Shown piece by piece: positions 46,451-57,425 of a DNA stretch of 64,000 bases. A program made the position numbers and the translations under genes. The notes under the pieces were generated by a model, which made no database searches, had not been told where the DNA came from, and saw nothing but the letters and a program-made list of their open reading frames with translations. How positions within the stretch are numbered: position 1 is the stretch's first letter; every line of letters begins with the position of its first letter. Origin of the DNA: Elephas maximus indicus (Eukaryota > Chordata > Mammalia > Proboscidea > Elephantidae); the NCBI RefSeq assembly GCF_024166365.1, contig NC_064821.1, positions 51,301,093 through 51,365,092 on the forward strand, given 5' to 3'.

Positions 46451-48831
46451 CCTATTATACCACCACAGTAGTCAAAACAGCCTGGTACTGGTACAACAAC
46501 AGATACGTAGGCCAATGGAACAGAATTGAGAACCCAGACATAAATCCATCCACATATGAGCAGCTGATATTTGACAAAGGTCCAAAGTCAGTAAAATGGG
46601 GAAAAGACAGTTTTTTTAACAAATGAGGCTGGCATAACTGCATATCCATCTGCAAAAAAATGCAACAAGACCAATACCTCACACCATGCACAAAAACTAA
46701 CTCAAAGTGGATCAAAGACCTAAAAATAAAATCTAAAATGATAAAGATCATGGAAGAAAAAATAGGGACAATGCTAGAAGCACTAATACACGGCATAAAC
46801 AGTATACAAAACATTACTAACAATGCAGAAGAGAAACTAGATAACTGGGAGCTCCTAAAAATCAAATGCCTATGCTCATCCAAAGACTTCACCAAAAGAG
46901 TAAAAAGATTACCTACAGACTGGGAAAAAGTTTTTAGCTATGACATTCCCGATCAGCGCCTGATCTCTAAAATCTACATGATGCTGCAAATACTCAACTA
47001 CAAGAAGACAAATAACCCAATTAAAAAAAGGCCAAAGGATATGAACAGACGCTTCACTAAAGAAGACATTCAAGTGGCTAACAGATACATGAGGAAATGC
47101 TCACTATCATTAGCCATTAGAGAAATGCAAAACAAAACTACAAATCAAAACTACAATGAGATTCCATCTCACCCCAAGAAGGCTGGCATTAATCCAAAAA
47201 ACACAATAAATGTTGGAGAGGTTGTGGAGAGGCTGGAACACTTATATACTGCTGGTGGGAATGTAAAATGGTACAACCACTTTGGAAGTTGATTTCACAC
47301 TTCCTTAAAAAACTAGAAATAGAACTACCATATGATCCTGCAATCCCACTCCTTGGAATATATCCTAGAGAAATAAGAGCCTTTACACGAACAGCTAAAT
47401 GCACACCCATGTTCACTGCAGCAGTGTTTACAATAGCAAAAAGTTGGAAGCAACTAAGGTGCCCATCAAAGGATGAATGGATAAATAAATTATGGTATAT
47501 TCACACAATGGAATATTACACATCGATAATGAACAACGATGAATCCATGAAACATTTCCTAACATGGAGGAATCTCGAAGGTATTATGCTGAGTGAAATT
47601 AGTCAACTGCAAAAGGACAAATATTGCATAAGACGACTATTATAAGAACTCGAGAAATAGTTTAAACAAAGAAGAGAATATTCTTTGATGGTTATGAGAG
47701 GGAGGAGGGAGGAAGAGAGGGAGAGGGGCTTTCACTAATTACATGGTACATAAGAACTATTTTAGGTGAAGGGAAAGACAACACACAATACAGGAAAGGT
47801 CAGCACAACTGGACTAAACCAAAAGCAAAGAAGTTTCCTGAACAAACTAAACACTCTGAAGGCCAGTGTAGCAGGGGCGGGAGCTTGGGGACCATGGTTT
47901 CAGGGGACATCTAAGTCAATTAGCATAATAAAATCTGTTAAGAAAACATTCTGCATCCAGCTTTGGAGAGTGGCATCTGGGGTCTTAAATGCTAGCAAGC
48001 AGCATCTAAGATGCATCAATTGGTCTCAACCCACTTGGAGCAAAGGAGAATCAAGAACACCATACAGGGTAATTACGAGCCCAAGGGACAGACAGGGCCA
48101 CACAGACCAGAGACTACATTAGTCTGTGGAAACCTTGGTGGCATAGTGGTTAAGTGCTATGACTGCTAACCAAAGGGTCGGCAGTTTGAATCCACCAGGC
48201 GCTCCTTGGAATCTCTACGGGGCAGTTCTACTCTGTCCTAAATGGTTGCTATGAGTTGGGATCGACTCCACGGAACTGGGTTTGGTTTTGGTTTTTGGAC
48301 ATTAGCCTGAGGCCAGGAGAACTAGATGGTGCCCAGCTACAATGGATGACTGCCCTGACAGGGAACACAACAGAGAGCCCCTGAGGGAGCAGGAGAGCAG
48401 TGGGATGCAGACCCCGAATTTTCTTTAAAAAACCAGACTTAATGGTCTGACTGAGACTAGAATGACCCTGGAGGTCATGGTCCCCAGACCTTCTATTATC
48501 CCAAGACAGGAACCATTCCTAAAACTAACCCTTCAGACAGGGATCGGGCTAGACTATGGGATAGACAATGATACTGGTGAAGACTGAGCTTCTTGGATCA
48601 GGTGGACACATGAGACTACATTAGCATCTCCTGTCTGAAGGGGAGATGAGAGGGTAGAGTGGTCAGAAGCTGGCCAAATGGACTCGAAAAGAAATAGAAG
48701 AGGGAAAGAGTGTGCTGTCTCACTAGAGGGAGAGCAATTAGAAGTATATAGCAAGGTGTTTATAAATTTTTGTATGAGAGTCAGACTTGATTTGTAAACT
48801 TTCACTTAAAGCACAATAAAAAAGAAAAAAA
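46451..48831 (+). mobile_element. L1 LINE, 5'-truncated, inside an RTE
   Basis: Contains ORF2 C-terminal sequence (open stretches near 46,455-46,626, 46,660-47,292 and 47,268-47,645, in shifting frames) and a 3' UTR ending in AATAAA-type sequence and an A-rich tail. Flanked by TCAAGCA (46444-46450 and 48832-48838), extendable to nine bases with one mismatch. A SINE lies inside its 3' UTR. Non-functional. Confidence 0.92.
48127..48298 (+). mobile_element. AfroSINE (type A) inside the L1
   Basis: Flanked by ACATTAGTCTG (48116-48126) and ACATTAGCCTG (48299-48309). This SINE is younger than the L1, which is younger than the RTE. Confidence 0.95.
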
Positions 48832-49181
48832 TCAAGCAATGCATTGCATTGGGCAAATCTGTTGCAAAAGACCTCTCTAAAGTGCTGAAAAGCAAAGATG
48901 TCACTTTGAGGACTAAGGTGCGCCTGATCCAAGCCATGGTATTTTCAGTTGCCTCTTAATGCATGTGAGAGCTGGACAATGAACAAGGAAGACCGAAGAA
49001 GAATTGATGCTTTTGAATTGTGGTGTTGGCAAAGAATACTGAATATACCACGCACTGCAGAAGAACAAACGTATCTGTCTTGGAAGAAGTACAGCCAGAA
49101 TGCTTCTTAGAAGTGAGGATGTAAACTTCGTCTTATGTACTATGGACATGTTATCAGGAAGGAACAGTCCCTGGAGGACAT

Positions 49182-49673
49182 TGTCTTAGTCACCTAGTGC
49201 TGCTATTACAGAAATACCACAAGTGGATGGCTTTAACAAAGAGAAATTTATTTTCCCACAGTCCAGGAGGCTAGAAGTCCAAATTCAGGGTGTCAGCTCC
49301 AGGAGAAGGCCTTCTGTCTCCATCAGCTTTCTCATCAATCTTTTCCCAGACTAGGAGCTTCTCTGTGCAGGGATCCTGGGTCCAAAGGACGTGCTCTGCT
49401 CCCAGCACTGCTTTCTTGATGGTATGAGGTCCCCGCGCTCTGTGCTCGCTTCCCTTTCCTTTTTATCTCTTGAGAGATAAAAGGTGGTGCAGGCCACACC
49501 TCAGGGAAACTCCCTTTACACTGGATCAGGGATGTGACCTGGGTAAGGTGTTACAATCCCACCCTAATATTCTTTAACATAAAATTACAATCACAAATTG
49601 GAGGACAACACTGGGAATTATGGCCTAACTAAGTTGACACATATTTTTGGGGGACACAATTCAATACATGACA
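49182..49673 (-). mobile_element. Solo LTR, MaLR-like
   Basis: Plus-strand ends are TGTCTTAGTCACCTAGTGCT and TTCAATACATGACA. It interrupts the RTE sequence GGACAT|CATGCTTGG. The 5 bp flanks GACAT and AACAC look like a decayed duplication. Confidence 0.85.
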
Positions 49674-50444
49674 AACACCATGCTTGGTAAAGTAGAGGGT
49701 CAGCAAAAAAGAGGAAGACCCTCAAAAAGGTGGATTGGCACCATGGCTATAACATGGGCTCAAACATAGCAATGATTGTAAGGATGGTGCAGGACCAGGC
49801 AGTGTTTCAATGTGGCATACAGAGGTTTGCTGTGAGTTGCAACCAACTCAACAGTACCTAACGACAACATCATGAGGTTGCTCATCTGTCCAGTTGTGAG
49901 GATTTTTGTTCTCTTTTTGTCCAGGTGTAATCCATACTGAAGGCTATAGTTTTTGATCTTCATCGATAAGTGCTTCAAGTCCTCTTCTCTTTCAGCAAGC
50001 AAGGTTGTGTCATCTGCATAATGCAGGTTGTTAAAGAGTCCTCCTCCAATCCTGATGTCCTGTTCATTATAGTACAGCTTTTTGGATTATTTGTTCAGCA
50101 TGCATATTGAATAAGTATGGTGAAAGGATAAATCTTGATGCATACTTTTTCTGATTTTAAACCATGGAGTATCACCTTGTTCTGTCTGAAAAACTGCCTG
50201 TTGGCCTAAGAACAGGTCCTCATGAGCATAATTTAATGTTCTGGAATTTCCATTGTTTGCAACGTTATCTGTAATTTGTTATGATCCACACAGTCAAATG
50301 CCTTTGCATAGTCAATAAAACCCAGGCAAACATCTTTCTGGTATTCTCTGCTTTCAGCCAAGATCCATCTGACATCAGCAATGACATCCCTGGTTCCACA
50401 TCCTCTTCTGAATCTGGCTTGAATTTCCTGCAGTTCCCTGTACA

Positions 50445-50520
50445 ACTCAAGGTTGTACATTGGCTCTTGTGGACTCGTTCTAATTTTCTTTGGCTTCAAC
50501 TTGAACTTGCATATGAGCAA
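50445..50520. repeat. 76 bp exact direct repeat, copy 1
   Basis: Identical to 51,845-51,920 over 76 bases. At this position it replaces the expected reverse transcriptase sequence (compare the RTE at 63,240-63,290). Confidence 0.95.
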
Positions 50521-51241
50521 CGATCTGTAGCAAAATTTTATTTGCATGTGATATTAATGGTAAAATTTAATAATTTCTGCATTCCATTAGATCATCTTTC
50601 TTTAGAATAGGTATAAATATGCACCTCTTTCAATTGGTTGGCCAGGTAGCTGTCTTCCAAATTTCTTGGCATAGATGAGTGAGCACTTCCAGTACTGCAC
50701 CCATTTGTTGAAACATCTCATTTGGTATTCTGTCAATTCCTGGAGGCTTGTTTTTAACCAATGTCTTCAGTGCAGCTTGGACTTCTTCCTTCAGTACTAT
50801 CGGTTCTTTATCATATGCTACCTCCTGAAATGGTTGAACATCGACCAATTCTCTTTTGGTACAGTGACTGGTATTCCTTCCTTCCTCCTTTGATGCTTCC
50901 TGCATGATTCAGTATTTTGCCCATAGAATCCTTCAGTATTGCAACCCGAGGCTTGAATTTTTTTTTTCATTTCTTTCAGCTTGATAAATTCTGAGCATGT
51001 TCTTCCCTTTTGGTTTTCCAACTCCAAGTCTTTGCACATTTCATTAAAATGCACTACTTTACTTTGTCTTCTCAAGCCTCCCTTTGAACTCTTCTGTTCA
51101 GCTCTTTTACTTCATCATTTCCATTCACTTTAGCTACTCTATATTCAAGAACAAGTTTCAAAGTCTTTTCTGACATCATTTTGGTCTTTTCTTTCTTTCC
51201 TGTCTTTTTAATTACCTTTTGCTTTCTTCATGTATGATGTC

Positions 51242-51744
51242 TGTCTTAGTCATCTAGTGCTGCTATAACAGAAATACCACAAGTGGATGGCTTTAACAAA
51301 GAGAAATTTATTCTCTCACTGTCCAGTAGGCTACGAGTCCAAATTCAGGGCATTAGCTCCAGGGGAAGGCTTTCTCTCTCTGTTGGCTCTGGAGGAAGGT
51401 CCTTGTCATCAATCTTCCCTTAGTCTGGGAGCATCTCAAGAGCAGGAACCTCAGATCCAAAGGACACACCCTGCTCCTGGCACTGCATTCTTGGTGGTGT
51501 GAGGTCCCCCTGTCTCCCTGCTCAGTTCTATTTTTTATAGTTCAAAGAGACTGGCTTAAGACACTATCTAATCTTGTAGATCTCATCAATATAACTGCCC
51601 CTAATCCATCTCATTTTATCATAGTGATAGGATTTACAACACATAGGGAAATCACATAAAATAGTGGACAGTCACACAATACTGGTACTCATGGCCCAGC
51701 TAAGTTGACAGATATTTTGGGGGGTCAGAATTCAATCCATGACA
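51242..51744 (-). mobile_element. Solo LTR, MaLR-like
   Basis: Ends TGTCTTAGTCATCTAGTGCT and TTCAATCCATGACA. It interrupts the RTE linker: the RTE sequence GCTTTCTTCATGTATGATGT lies on its left and TTCCACAACTCATCTGG on its right. Confidence 0.85.
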
Positions 51745-51844
51745 ACATTCTTCATGTCATTCCACAACTCATCTGGTCTTCAGTCATCGGTGTTCAACAT
51801 GTCAAATCTATTCTTGAGATGGTCTCTAAATTCAGGTGGAATGT

Positions 51845-51920
51845 ACTCAAGGTTGTACATTGGCTCTTGTGGACTCGTTCTAATTTTCTTTGGCTTCAAC
51901 TTGAACTTGCATATGAGCAA
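51845..51920. repeat. 76 bp exact direct repeat, copy 2
   Basis: This is the normal location of the sequence in the element, judging by the RTE at 62,370-62,445. Confidence 0.95.
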
Positions 51921-52935
51921 TTGATTGTCTGTTCCACAGTCTTCCCCTGTCCTTGTTCTGACGGATGAAATTGAGCTTCTCCATTGTCTGTTTCCACAGG
52001 TGTAGTTGATTTGATTCCTGTGTATTTCATCCGACCAGTCCATGTGTATATTTACAGTTTATGTCGTTGAAAAAAAATGTATCTGCAATGAATATGTTTT
52101 TGTTCTTGAAAAATTCTATCATGCAACCTCCAGTGCCATTTCTATCACCAAGACCACATTTCCAACAAGAATTCTTCTTCTTTGTTTCCAACTTTCGGAT
52201 TCCATTCATCAGTAATTATCAATGCACTTTGATTGCATGTTTGATCAATTTCAGACTGCAGAAGTTGGTAAAAATCTTCAGTATCTTCATCTTTGGCATT
52301 AGTGGTTGGTGCATAAATTCAAATCATAGTCATATTAACTAGTCTTCCTTGTAGGAATGTGGATATCGTCCCACCACTGACAGCGTTTTATTTCAGGATA
52401 GATCTTGAAATGTTCTTTTTTCGATGAATGTGATGCCATTCCTCTTCAATCTGTCATTCCTGGCATAGTAGACCATATCGTTGTTTGATTCAAAGTGGCT
52501 AGTACCAGTCCATTTCAGCTCACTAGTGCCTAGGATATCGATTTTCAAGGATTCCATTTCATTTTTGACAACTTCCAATTTTCTTTCATTCATACTTCAT
52601 ATATTCCATGTTCTGATTATTTATGGATGTTTGCAGCTGTTTCTTCTCATTTTGAGTCATGCCACATCAGCAAATAAAGATTCCGAAAGCTTTACTCTAT
52701 CCACATCATTAAGGTCGACTCTCCTTTGAGGAAGCAGCTCTTCCCCAGTGACATTTTGAGTGCCTTTTAACCTGAGAGGCTCATCTTCTGGCACTATATC
52801 AGACAATGTTCTGCTGCTATCCATAAGGTTTTCCCTGGTAGATCACAGGTCCTTCTTCCCAGTTTGTCTTAGTCTAGAAGCTCCACTGAAACCTGTCCAT
52901 CATAGTTGACCCTGCTGGTATTTGAAATACCGGTG

Positions 52936-53806
52936 GCAGTATTTTAAAAATGTGTATATAGGTAGTGTCCTTTTTTTCCTGTTATAAAATTGGGATTACG
53001 CCACAAATGTGGCTTTGGGTTGCCCCAAGCCTGGCTTTTGAAACTAGTTAAGATCTTTCCTTTCAAAGCTCCTTAGGGTCTGCTATGCCCTTTTAGGCAG
53101 CTGCCCCAGTTGCCTTTCCCAAGAAGAGGGGGACCTTGTTCCATGGATCTGTGTCTGCCTTAGTTTATGGATCCCATGGAAAGTCCAGTGTTTAAATTTT
53201 GACTGGAGTGTGTGTGTGTGTGTGAGTGAGAGAGAGCATTATGGGGACTCAGTCACTAGAGGGAGAACATTCTAACGGCCCACCCTAATGGGAGGTGATA
53301 AAGGCATGATCACTGTCCCCTGTGATTGTGGCCCTACTTCGAGTTCTTTACCTGAGTCAGTGACAGCTGCCACAGGGAGCCACCTTTAGCTCCTTTCTAC
53401 TGAGTAGCTCCTTGATAAGCTAATCAATTCCTGTCATTTGAAAAAGGGAAACAAGTGTTCAAATGCTGCCCATCCTGCCTGCTGGCCGGGGGTCTGAGGA
53501 GGTGGTTGCCGGTGAGGCATCTGGTATCAGACCCCACTCACCACCTGGGCCTTCCTCAGTTTGGCTGCAGGCTGGAAGGTGAGAACGCCTGGTTGTCTGG
53601 AGCTTCTCGGAGACTCCAGGGGTGTCACAGCTGGAAGGACCTGGGCTTTTACCATCCCACTGCCAGATGGCAAGACAGGCCCCAGGAGGGGATGGGACTT
53701 GCCCAGGGCCACAAAGAAACCTGGTGGCTGGGCCAGGCCTGGAGCCATTAGTCTAGTGTGATTTCCCCTGTGGCGGCCTTTCTTTTTGGGGTGAACTGGG
53801 AAGGTG
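52936..53806. other. Intronic unique sequence with (GT)n
   Basis: A short GT repeat lies at about 53,209-53,226, followed by a GA run. No exon is recognised. Confidence 0.4.
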
Positions 53807-53807
53807 G

Positions 53808-54321
53808 CATCATGGGTTGAATTGTGTCCTCCCAAAAATATGTGCCGACTTGGTTAGGCCATGAGTTCCAGTATTGTGTGGTTGTCCTCCATTTTGTGAT
53901 CGTAATTTTATGTTAAAGAGGAATAGGGTGGGATTGTAACACCACCCTTACCCAGGTCACATCCCTGATCCAATGTAAAGGGAGTTTCCCTAGGGTGTGG
54001 CCTGCACCACCTTTTATCTTACAAGAGATAAAAGGAAAGAGAGCAAGCAGAGAGTTGGGGACTTCATACCACCAAGAAAGCAGTGCCGGGAGCAGAGCAC
54101 ATCCTTTGGACCTGAGGTTCCTGTGCTGAGATGCTCCCAGACCAAGGGAAAACTGATGCATTACAAGGACCTTCCTTCAGAGCCAACAGAAAGCCTTCCC
54201 CTGGAGCTGGCACCTTGAAATCAGATGTTTAGCCCACTGGACTATGAAAGAATAAACTTCTTTTTGTTAAAGCCATCCACTTATGATATTTCTATTATAG
54301 CAGCAAGAGATGACTAAGACA
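53808..54321 (+). mobile_element. Solo LTR, MaLR-like
   Basis: Sense copy: CATGGGTTGAATTGTGTCCT start and GAGATGACTAAGACA end, with AATAAACTTC near the end as the likely polyadenylation region. No obvious flanking duplication. Confidence 0.85.
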
Positions 54322-54494
54322 GATAGATAAAGAGCTCATCAAGTCCACTTACTGCCTTGTCCATTTCATGCTCTTAATGACCCTTCCAGTCCAGGCAGAA
54401 GAACCCATACTCTGAATCATACACTTACTTTGTTTGGTATCTGACTGTCCTGGCTGTCTAGGGGGAAGTTCCGTCTAAATTCTTCTGAGATTTT

Positions 54495-54625
54495 TCTTCC
54501 TTCCTTCACTCAGCAAATATCTACCAAGCACTGACCCCATCCAGGAGTAGTTTATGCTGCTAGGGGAACCAGCAGGGAACATGACAGCCAAGTGCCTGCT
54601 CTCTTGGAGCTCATGTCCACCCGGC
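54495..54625 (+). mobile_element. Possible L2 fragment
   Basis: CACTCAGCAAATATCTACCA, AACATGACAGCCAAGTGCC and CTCTTGGAGCTCATGT resemble the L2 3' end. Confidence 0.5.
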
Positions 54626-54739
54626 TGTGAGGCTCTCACTGGGAGGCTGAGTGGCTGTGCCCAATTTTCTGGTCATTTAAATTCAGCAGATGCTCTCTGC
54701 AGAGCTCTCAGTTGCACATATGAAACAGGACTCTGTTGC

Positions 54740-55190
54740 CATTGTTTTAGATAATATTGCTACGTAACAAACAATCCCAAAATGTAGTGATGTATTACAA
54801 CCATTTAGTATGCTTATGGATTCCCTGGGTCAGGAATTTGGGCAGACACAGAGAGGATAGCTTCTGCTACTCCATGTCCCCTGGGCTTCAGCTGGAAAGA
54901 CTGGAAGACTGGGGTTACTCAATGCCTGGGGAGCTAGAATCATCTGAAGACATCCTCACTCACATAGCCAGTGGTGGATGCCGGCTACCAGCTGGGTTGT
55001 CAGCAGGAACTCCTACATGTGGGCTCTCCACATGGGCTAGTTTGAGCTTCTTCACAGCATGGCAGCTGGGTTCCAAGAGTAAATGTCCCAGCAGAGCCAG
55101 ATGGAGGCTACCTCTCCTTTTCTTACTTTGGCTCAGGAGTCACATTACTTCTGCCATAGCTATAGCCCACCCAGATAAAAGGGGAAGGAA
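54740..55190 (-). mobile_element. Old interspersed repeat, family uncertain
   Basis: TATTGCTACGTAACAAACAA, GGGTCAGGAATTTGGGCAGA and CTTCACAGCATGGCAGCTGG match a common ancient mammalian LTR-like repeat in antisense. I cannot name the subfamily. Confidence 0.4.
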
Positions 55191-56299
55191 TGCATAGCCT
55201 ACTTCTTGATGGAAAGGCTGAGGCTGGGGGTGGGGCTGACAGACTTAGTTCCCAGAAAAAGTGCAAAAGTGGCCCCTGCCTCTCTCCACCACTTTACCTC
55301 TGGGAATGAGCAGAGTCTCCCAGACCCCCCACCTCCATATGCAGACTGGGTTTTGCCTCTTGGAACTGGGATGAGTTTGCGCTGCCGTTGGTTCACACTT
55401 AGGGGTTTCTGCAAATACAAATGGGGCCTCAGAACAGTTAGCATCCCTCAGCAGGCTTGCTTCAGGGCATCACAAATGGGAAGTTTAATTATTTCACTGA
55501 TAGGAATCTTGCATATCACAGGAGCAGTTTTCTCCCCTTTTGCCCTTTCCCTCTTCCAAAGAGTCTGCAGTGGGCACCCCTCCTCTCCCACCTCCCCTCA
55601 CTCACCCTTACTGTTCCTCTCTCCCTTCTTTTCCCTGTTTGCATCTCTCTCTCCCCTCTGTCTCTCCTCTTCCCATCTGTCTCTGTCTCTCTGTTTCCCT
55701 CTTTCCCCTCGCCCTCTCTTCCTCACTTTCTCTGGGGTGGTGGCAGCCCCTGCTCCCCCTTCCTGGACAGACCGTCTAGTTGAAATGGAGCACTCTGGAG
55801 AATGTTAATGGGAAAAGCAGCATTAATTAGTCAGCTCTGGCATAATTAGCTTCCTCCTCTCACTGCTTGGTGTCTAACTGGATAATGAGTCTCTCTCGGT
55901 CCAAACAGAGGGCAGGCGGGACAGTGGGGCAAGACATGCCTGGAATGCATAGGCCATTCTCCCTGTCTCCTGCCTTCGGGCCACCCTGCTGGAGTGCTCG
56001 GGCTGCCCTGCCCTGCCCTCTCCTGCTGCTTGAGCCTCCTGCTGCTTGTCTCCAAATCTTGAGGAGGCAGATGCCTGGTCCCTGCCCGGATCCAAAGGTT
56101 TGATGTCGCTGGAGCTGCATATCAAGTGGCCGCTGCCAAACAAACAGTGGCTGCAGCTGCCACATCCCAGAGAGGGGGCAGGGAGCTATTGAGGGTTCTT
56201 GAGAGCGATGGCATCCACCTAGCCCTGGCACAGCCCCCTGGGCAATGGCCGAGCACATTACAGAGGGGAGCAAAAAAATCTGCTTCTGTGACAGATAAT
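55191..56299. other. Intronic unique sequence, C/T-rich tract and homeodomain-like motifs
   Basis: A pyrimidine-rich tract runs at 55,540-55,735. It is followed at 55,805-55,860 by ATTAATTAG and ATAATTAGC motifs in non-repetitive sequence. Confidence 0.45.
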
Positions 56300-56475
56300 A
56301 ACTAATGTACTACACGGACTACAAAGTTCTTCCACCTTTGATCCTCCCCACAATCATATGAGGCAGGAATGGCTACCTCCATTTCATAGACAAGGACTCT
56401 GAGGTTCAGAGATGACCACAGCCTTGCCAATAATCACACTGCCAGGACCCAAACCAGGGTCTATCTGATTCCAAA
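56300..56475 (-). mobile_element. MIR
   Basis: Antisense MIR: CTCCATTTCATAGACAAGGA, CCTTGCCAATAATCACACTG, CCCAAACCAGGGTCTATCTG. Confidence 0.65.
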
Positions 56476-56655
56476 GGTATTCCAAAGGTTCTTTCCCCTC
56501 TGCCCTGATACTTCCTGAAGGTCCTTTGCAATTGTTGTTAAAAGTGGTTGCAAGCGGGAGTTATTGCCTAAGGAGTAGGGAGTTTCTGTTAAAGATGATG
56601 AAAAAGATTTGGAAACAGATAGTGGTGATAGCTACACAACATCAAAAAAACAAAA

Positions 56656-56798
56656 CAAAAAACAACCATTGCCGTCAAGTCGATGCCGACTCATAGTGAC
56701 CCTAGAGGATAGAGTAGACCTGCCCCATATGGTTTCCAAGGAGCAGCTGGTGGATTCGAACTGCCAACCTTTTGATTAGCAGCCAAGCTCTGAAACAT
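56656..56798 (-). mobile_element. AfroSINE (type A), head truncated
   Basis: CATTGCCGTCAAGTCGATGC through TTTTGATTAGCAGCCAAGC. The extreme tRNA-like head is missing. Confidence 0.85.
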
Positions 56799-56981
56799 AC
56801 ACGTAAAAATGGTTTAAATGGAAAAAAAAATTTTTGGCAATGCAGTTCCCTATTACGTAGACCTCGGGTTCTAAAGACAGAGAATACAACAGAAACTGGG
56901 AAATCCCGTGTAGTCGAAACTCCCCTCGAATATCCCTTACGTGGGAGGAGCATCTTTTCTGTTTGCAGCTAGGCTGTGATT

Positions 56982-57018
56982 CCCCCCCCCACCACCACCC
57001 CCCACCCCCCGCCCCGCC
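56982..57018. repeat. C-rich tract
   Basis: Runs of C separated by A (CCCACC units) about 410 bp before the coding exon. The opposite strand is G-rich and could fold into a quadruplex. Confidence 0.75.
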
Positions 57019-57098
57019 ACCCTCATGGCCTTGAAAGCCAAGATCTGGCTGGGGGAAGTAATGGGAAAATAACAGGATTTTTTCTTTGTTTTGTGCAC

Positions 57099-57263
57099 CA
57101 AACAAAAAAACCCAGTGCCATCGAGTCGATTCCAACTCATAGCGACCCTATAGGACAGAGTAGAACTGCCCCACAGATTCTCCAAGGAGCACCTATTGGA
57201 TTCGAACTGCCGTCCCTTTGGTGAGCAGCTGTAGCACTTAACCACTACGCCACCAGGGTTTCC
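57099..57263 (-). mobile_element. AfroSINE (type A), close to the first coding exon
   Basis: Perfect 11 bp duplication GTTTTGTGCAC (57088-57098 and 57264-57274). It lies about 160 bp upstream of the exon acceptor. Confidence 0.95.
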
Positions 57264-57425
57264 GTTTTGTGCACAGCTCTTTGAATTCAGTTGAGTTAAA
57301 TGCCTGCTCGATGCAAATCCATTGCAGTATTAGCATTTGGTTATGAGCGGAAGAATTAATGCCCAGGGCTGGGCGCATCCCGTCCCTCTGTCTAGCCTAT
57401 TGACACTCTCCCTTTCCTGTAGGCT

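Larger units (their letters stand above)
46362..49868 (+). mobile_element. RTE LINE 3' block (sense), interrupted by an L1 and an LTR
   Basis: Three pieces of one RTE 3' block: 46362-46450, 48832-49181 and 49674-49868, ending in the CACCTAAC-like tail. The L1 (46451-48831) and the LTR (49182-49673) account for the gaps. Its 5' limit lies at the element position where the next, antisense block stops. Confidence 0.8.
49869..52935 (-). mobile_element. RTE LINE 5' block (antisense), near-complete 5' half
   Basis: From 52,935 down to 49,869 the minus strand carries the RTE 5' region, the start of the APE-type endonuclease (about 52,593-52,393, 'IDILGTSELKWTG' motif), the linker and the N-terminal reverse transcriptase (about 50,905-50,233, including 'NKPPGIDRIPNEMF' and 'FIDYAKAFDCVDH'). 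Stops and frameshifts break it in many places. An LTR interrupts it at 51,242-51,744, and it carries a 76 bp internal duplicate. Confidence 0.88.
31151..57422 (+). other. DISP3: Predicted intron 1 of DISP3
   Basis: Runs from GTGAGT at 31,151 to the polypyrimidine acceptor CTCTCCCTTTCCTGTAG ending at 57,422. It is about 26 kb and filled with SINEs, L1, RTE and LTR copies, listed separately. No other coding exon is recognised inside it. The 5' boundary depends on the first-exon prediction. Confidence 0.5.

Noticed and set aside
46660..47645. Open frames that could suggest a host gene in intron 1
   Set aside because: They are L1 ORF2 C-terminal fragments in different frames, inside an element with target duplications and an A-rich tail.
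46362..49868. Simple twin-priming inversion as the explanation of the scrambled RTE
   Set aside because: Twin priming puts the 3' tail at the outer edge of the insertion. Here the tail lies in the middle, against the 5' block.
55206..55808. 200-codon open frame in intron 1
   Set aside because: Half of it is a translated C/T-rich tract (Ser/Leu/Pro runs). No family or splice context supports it.
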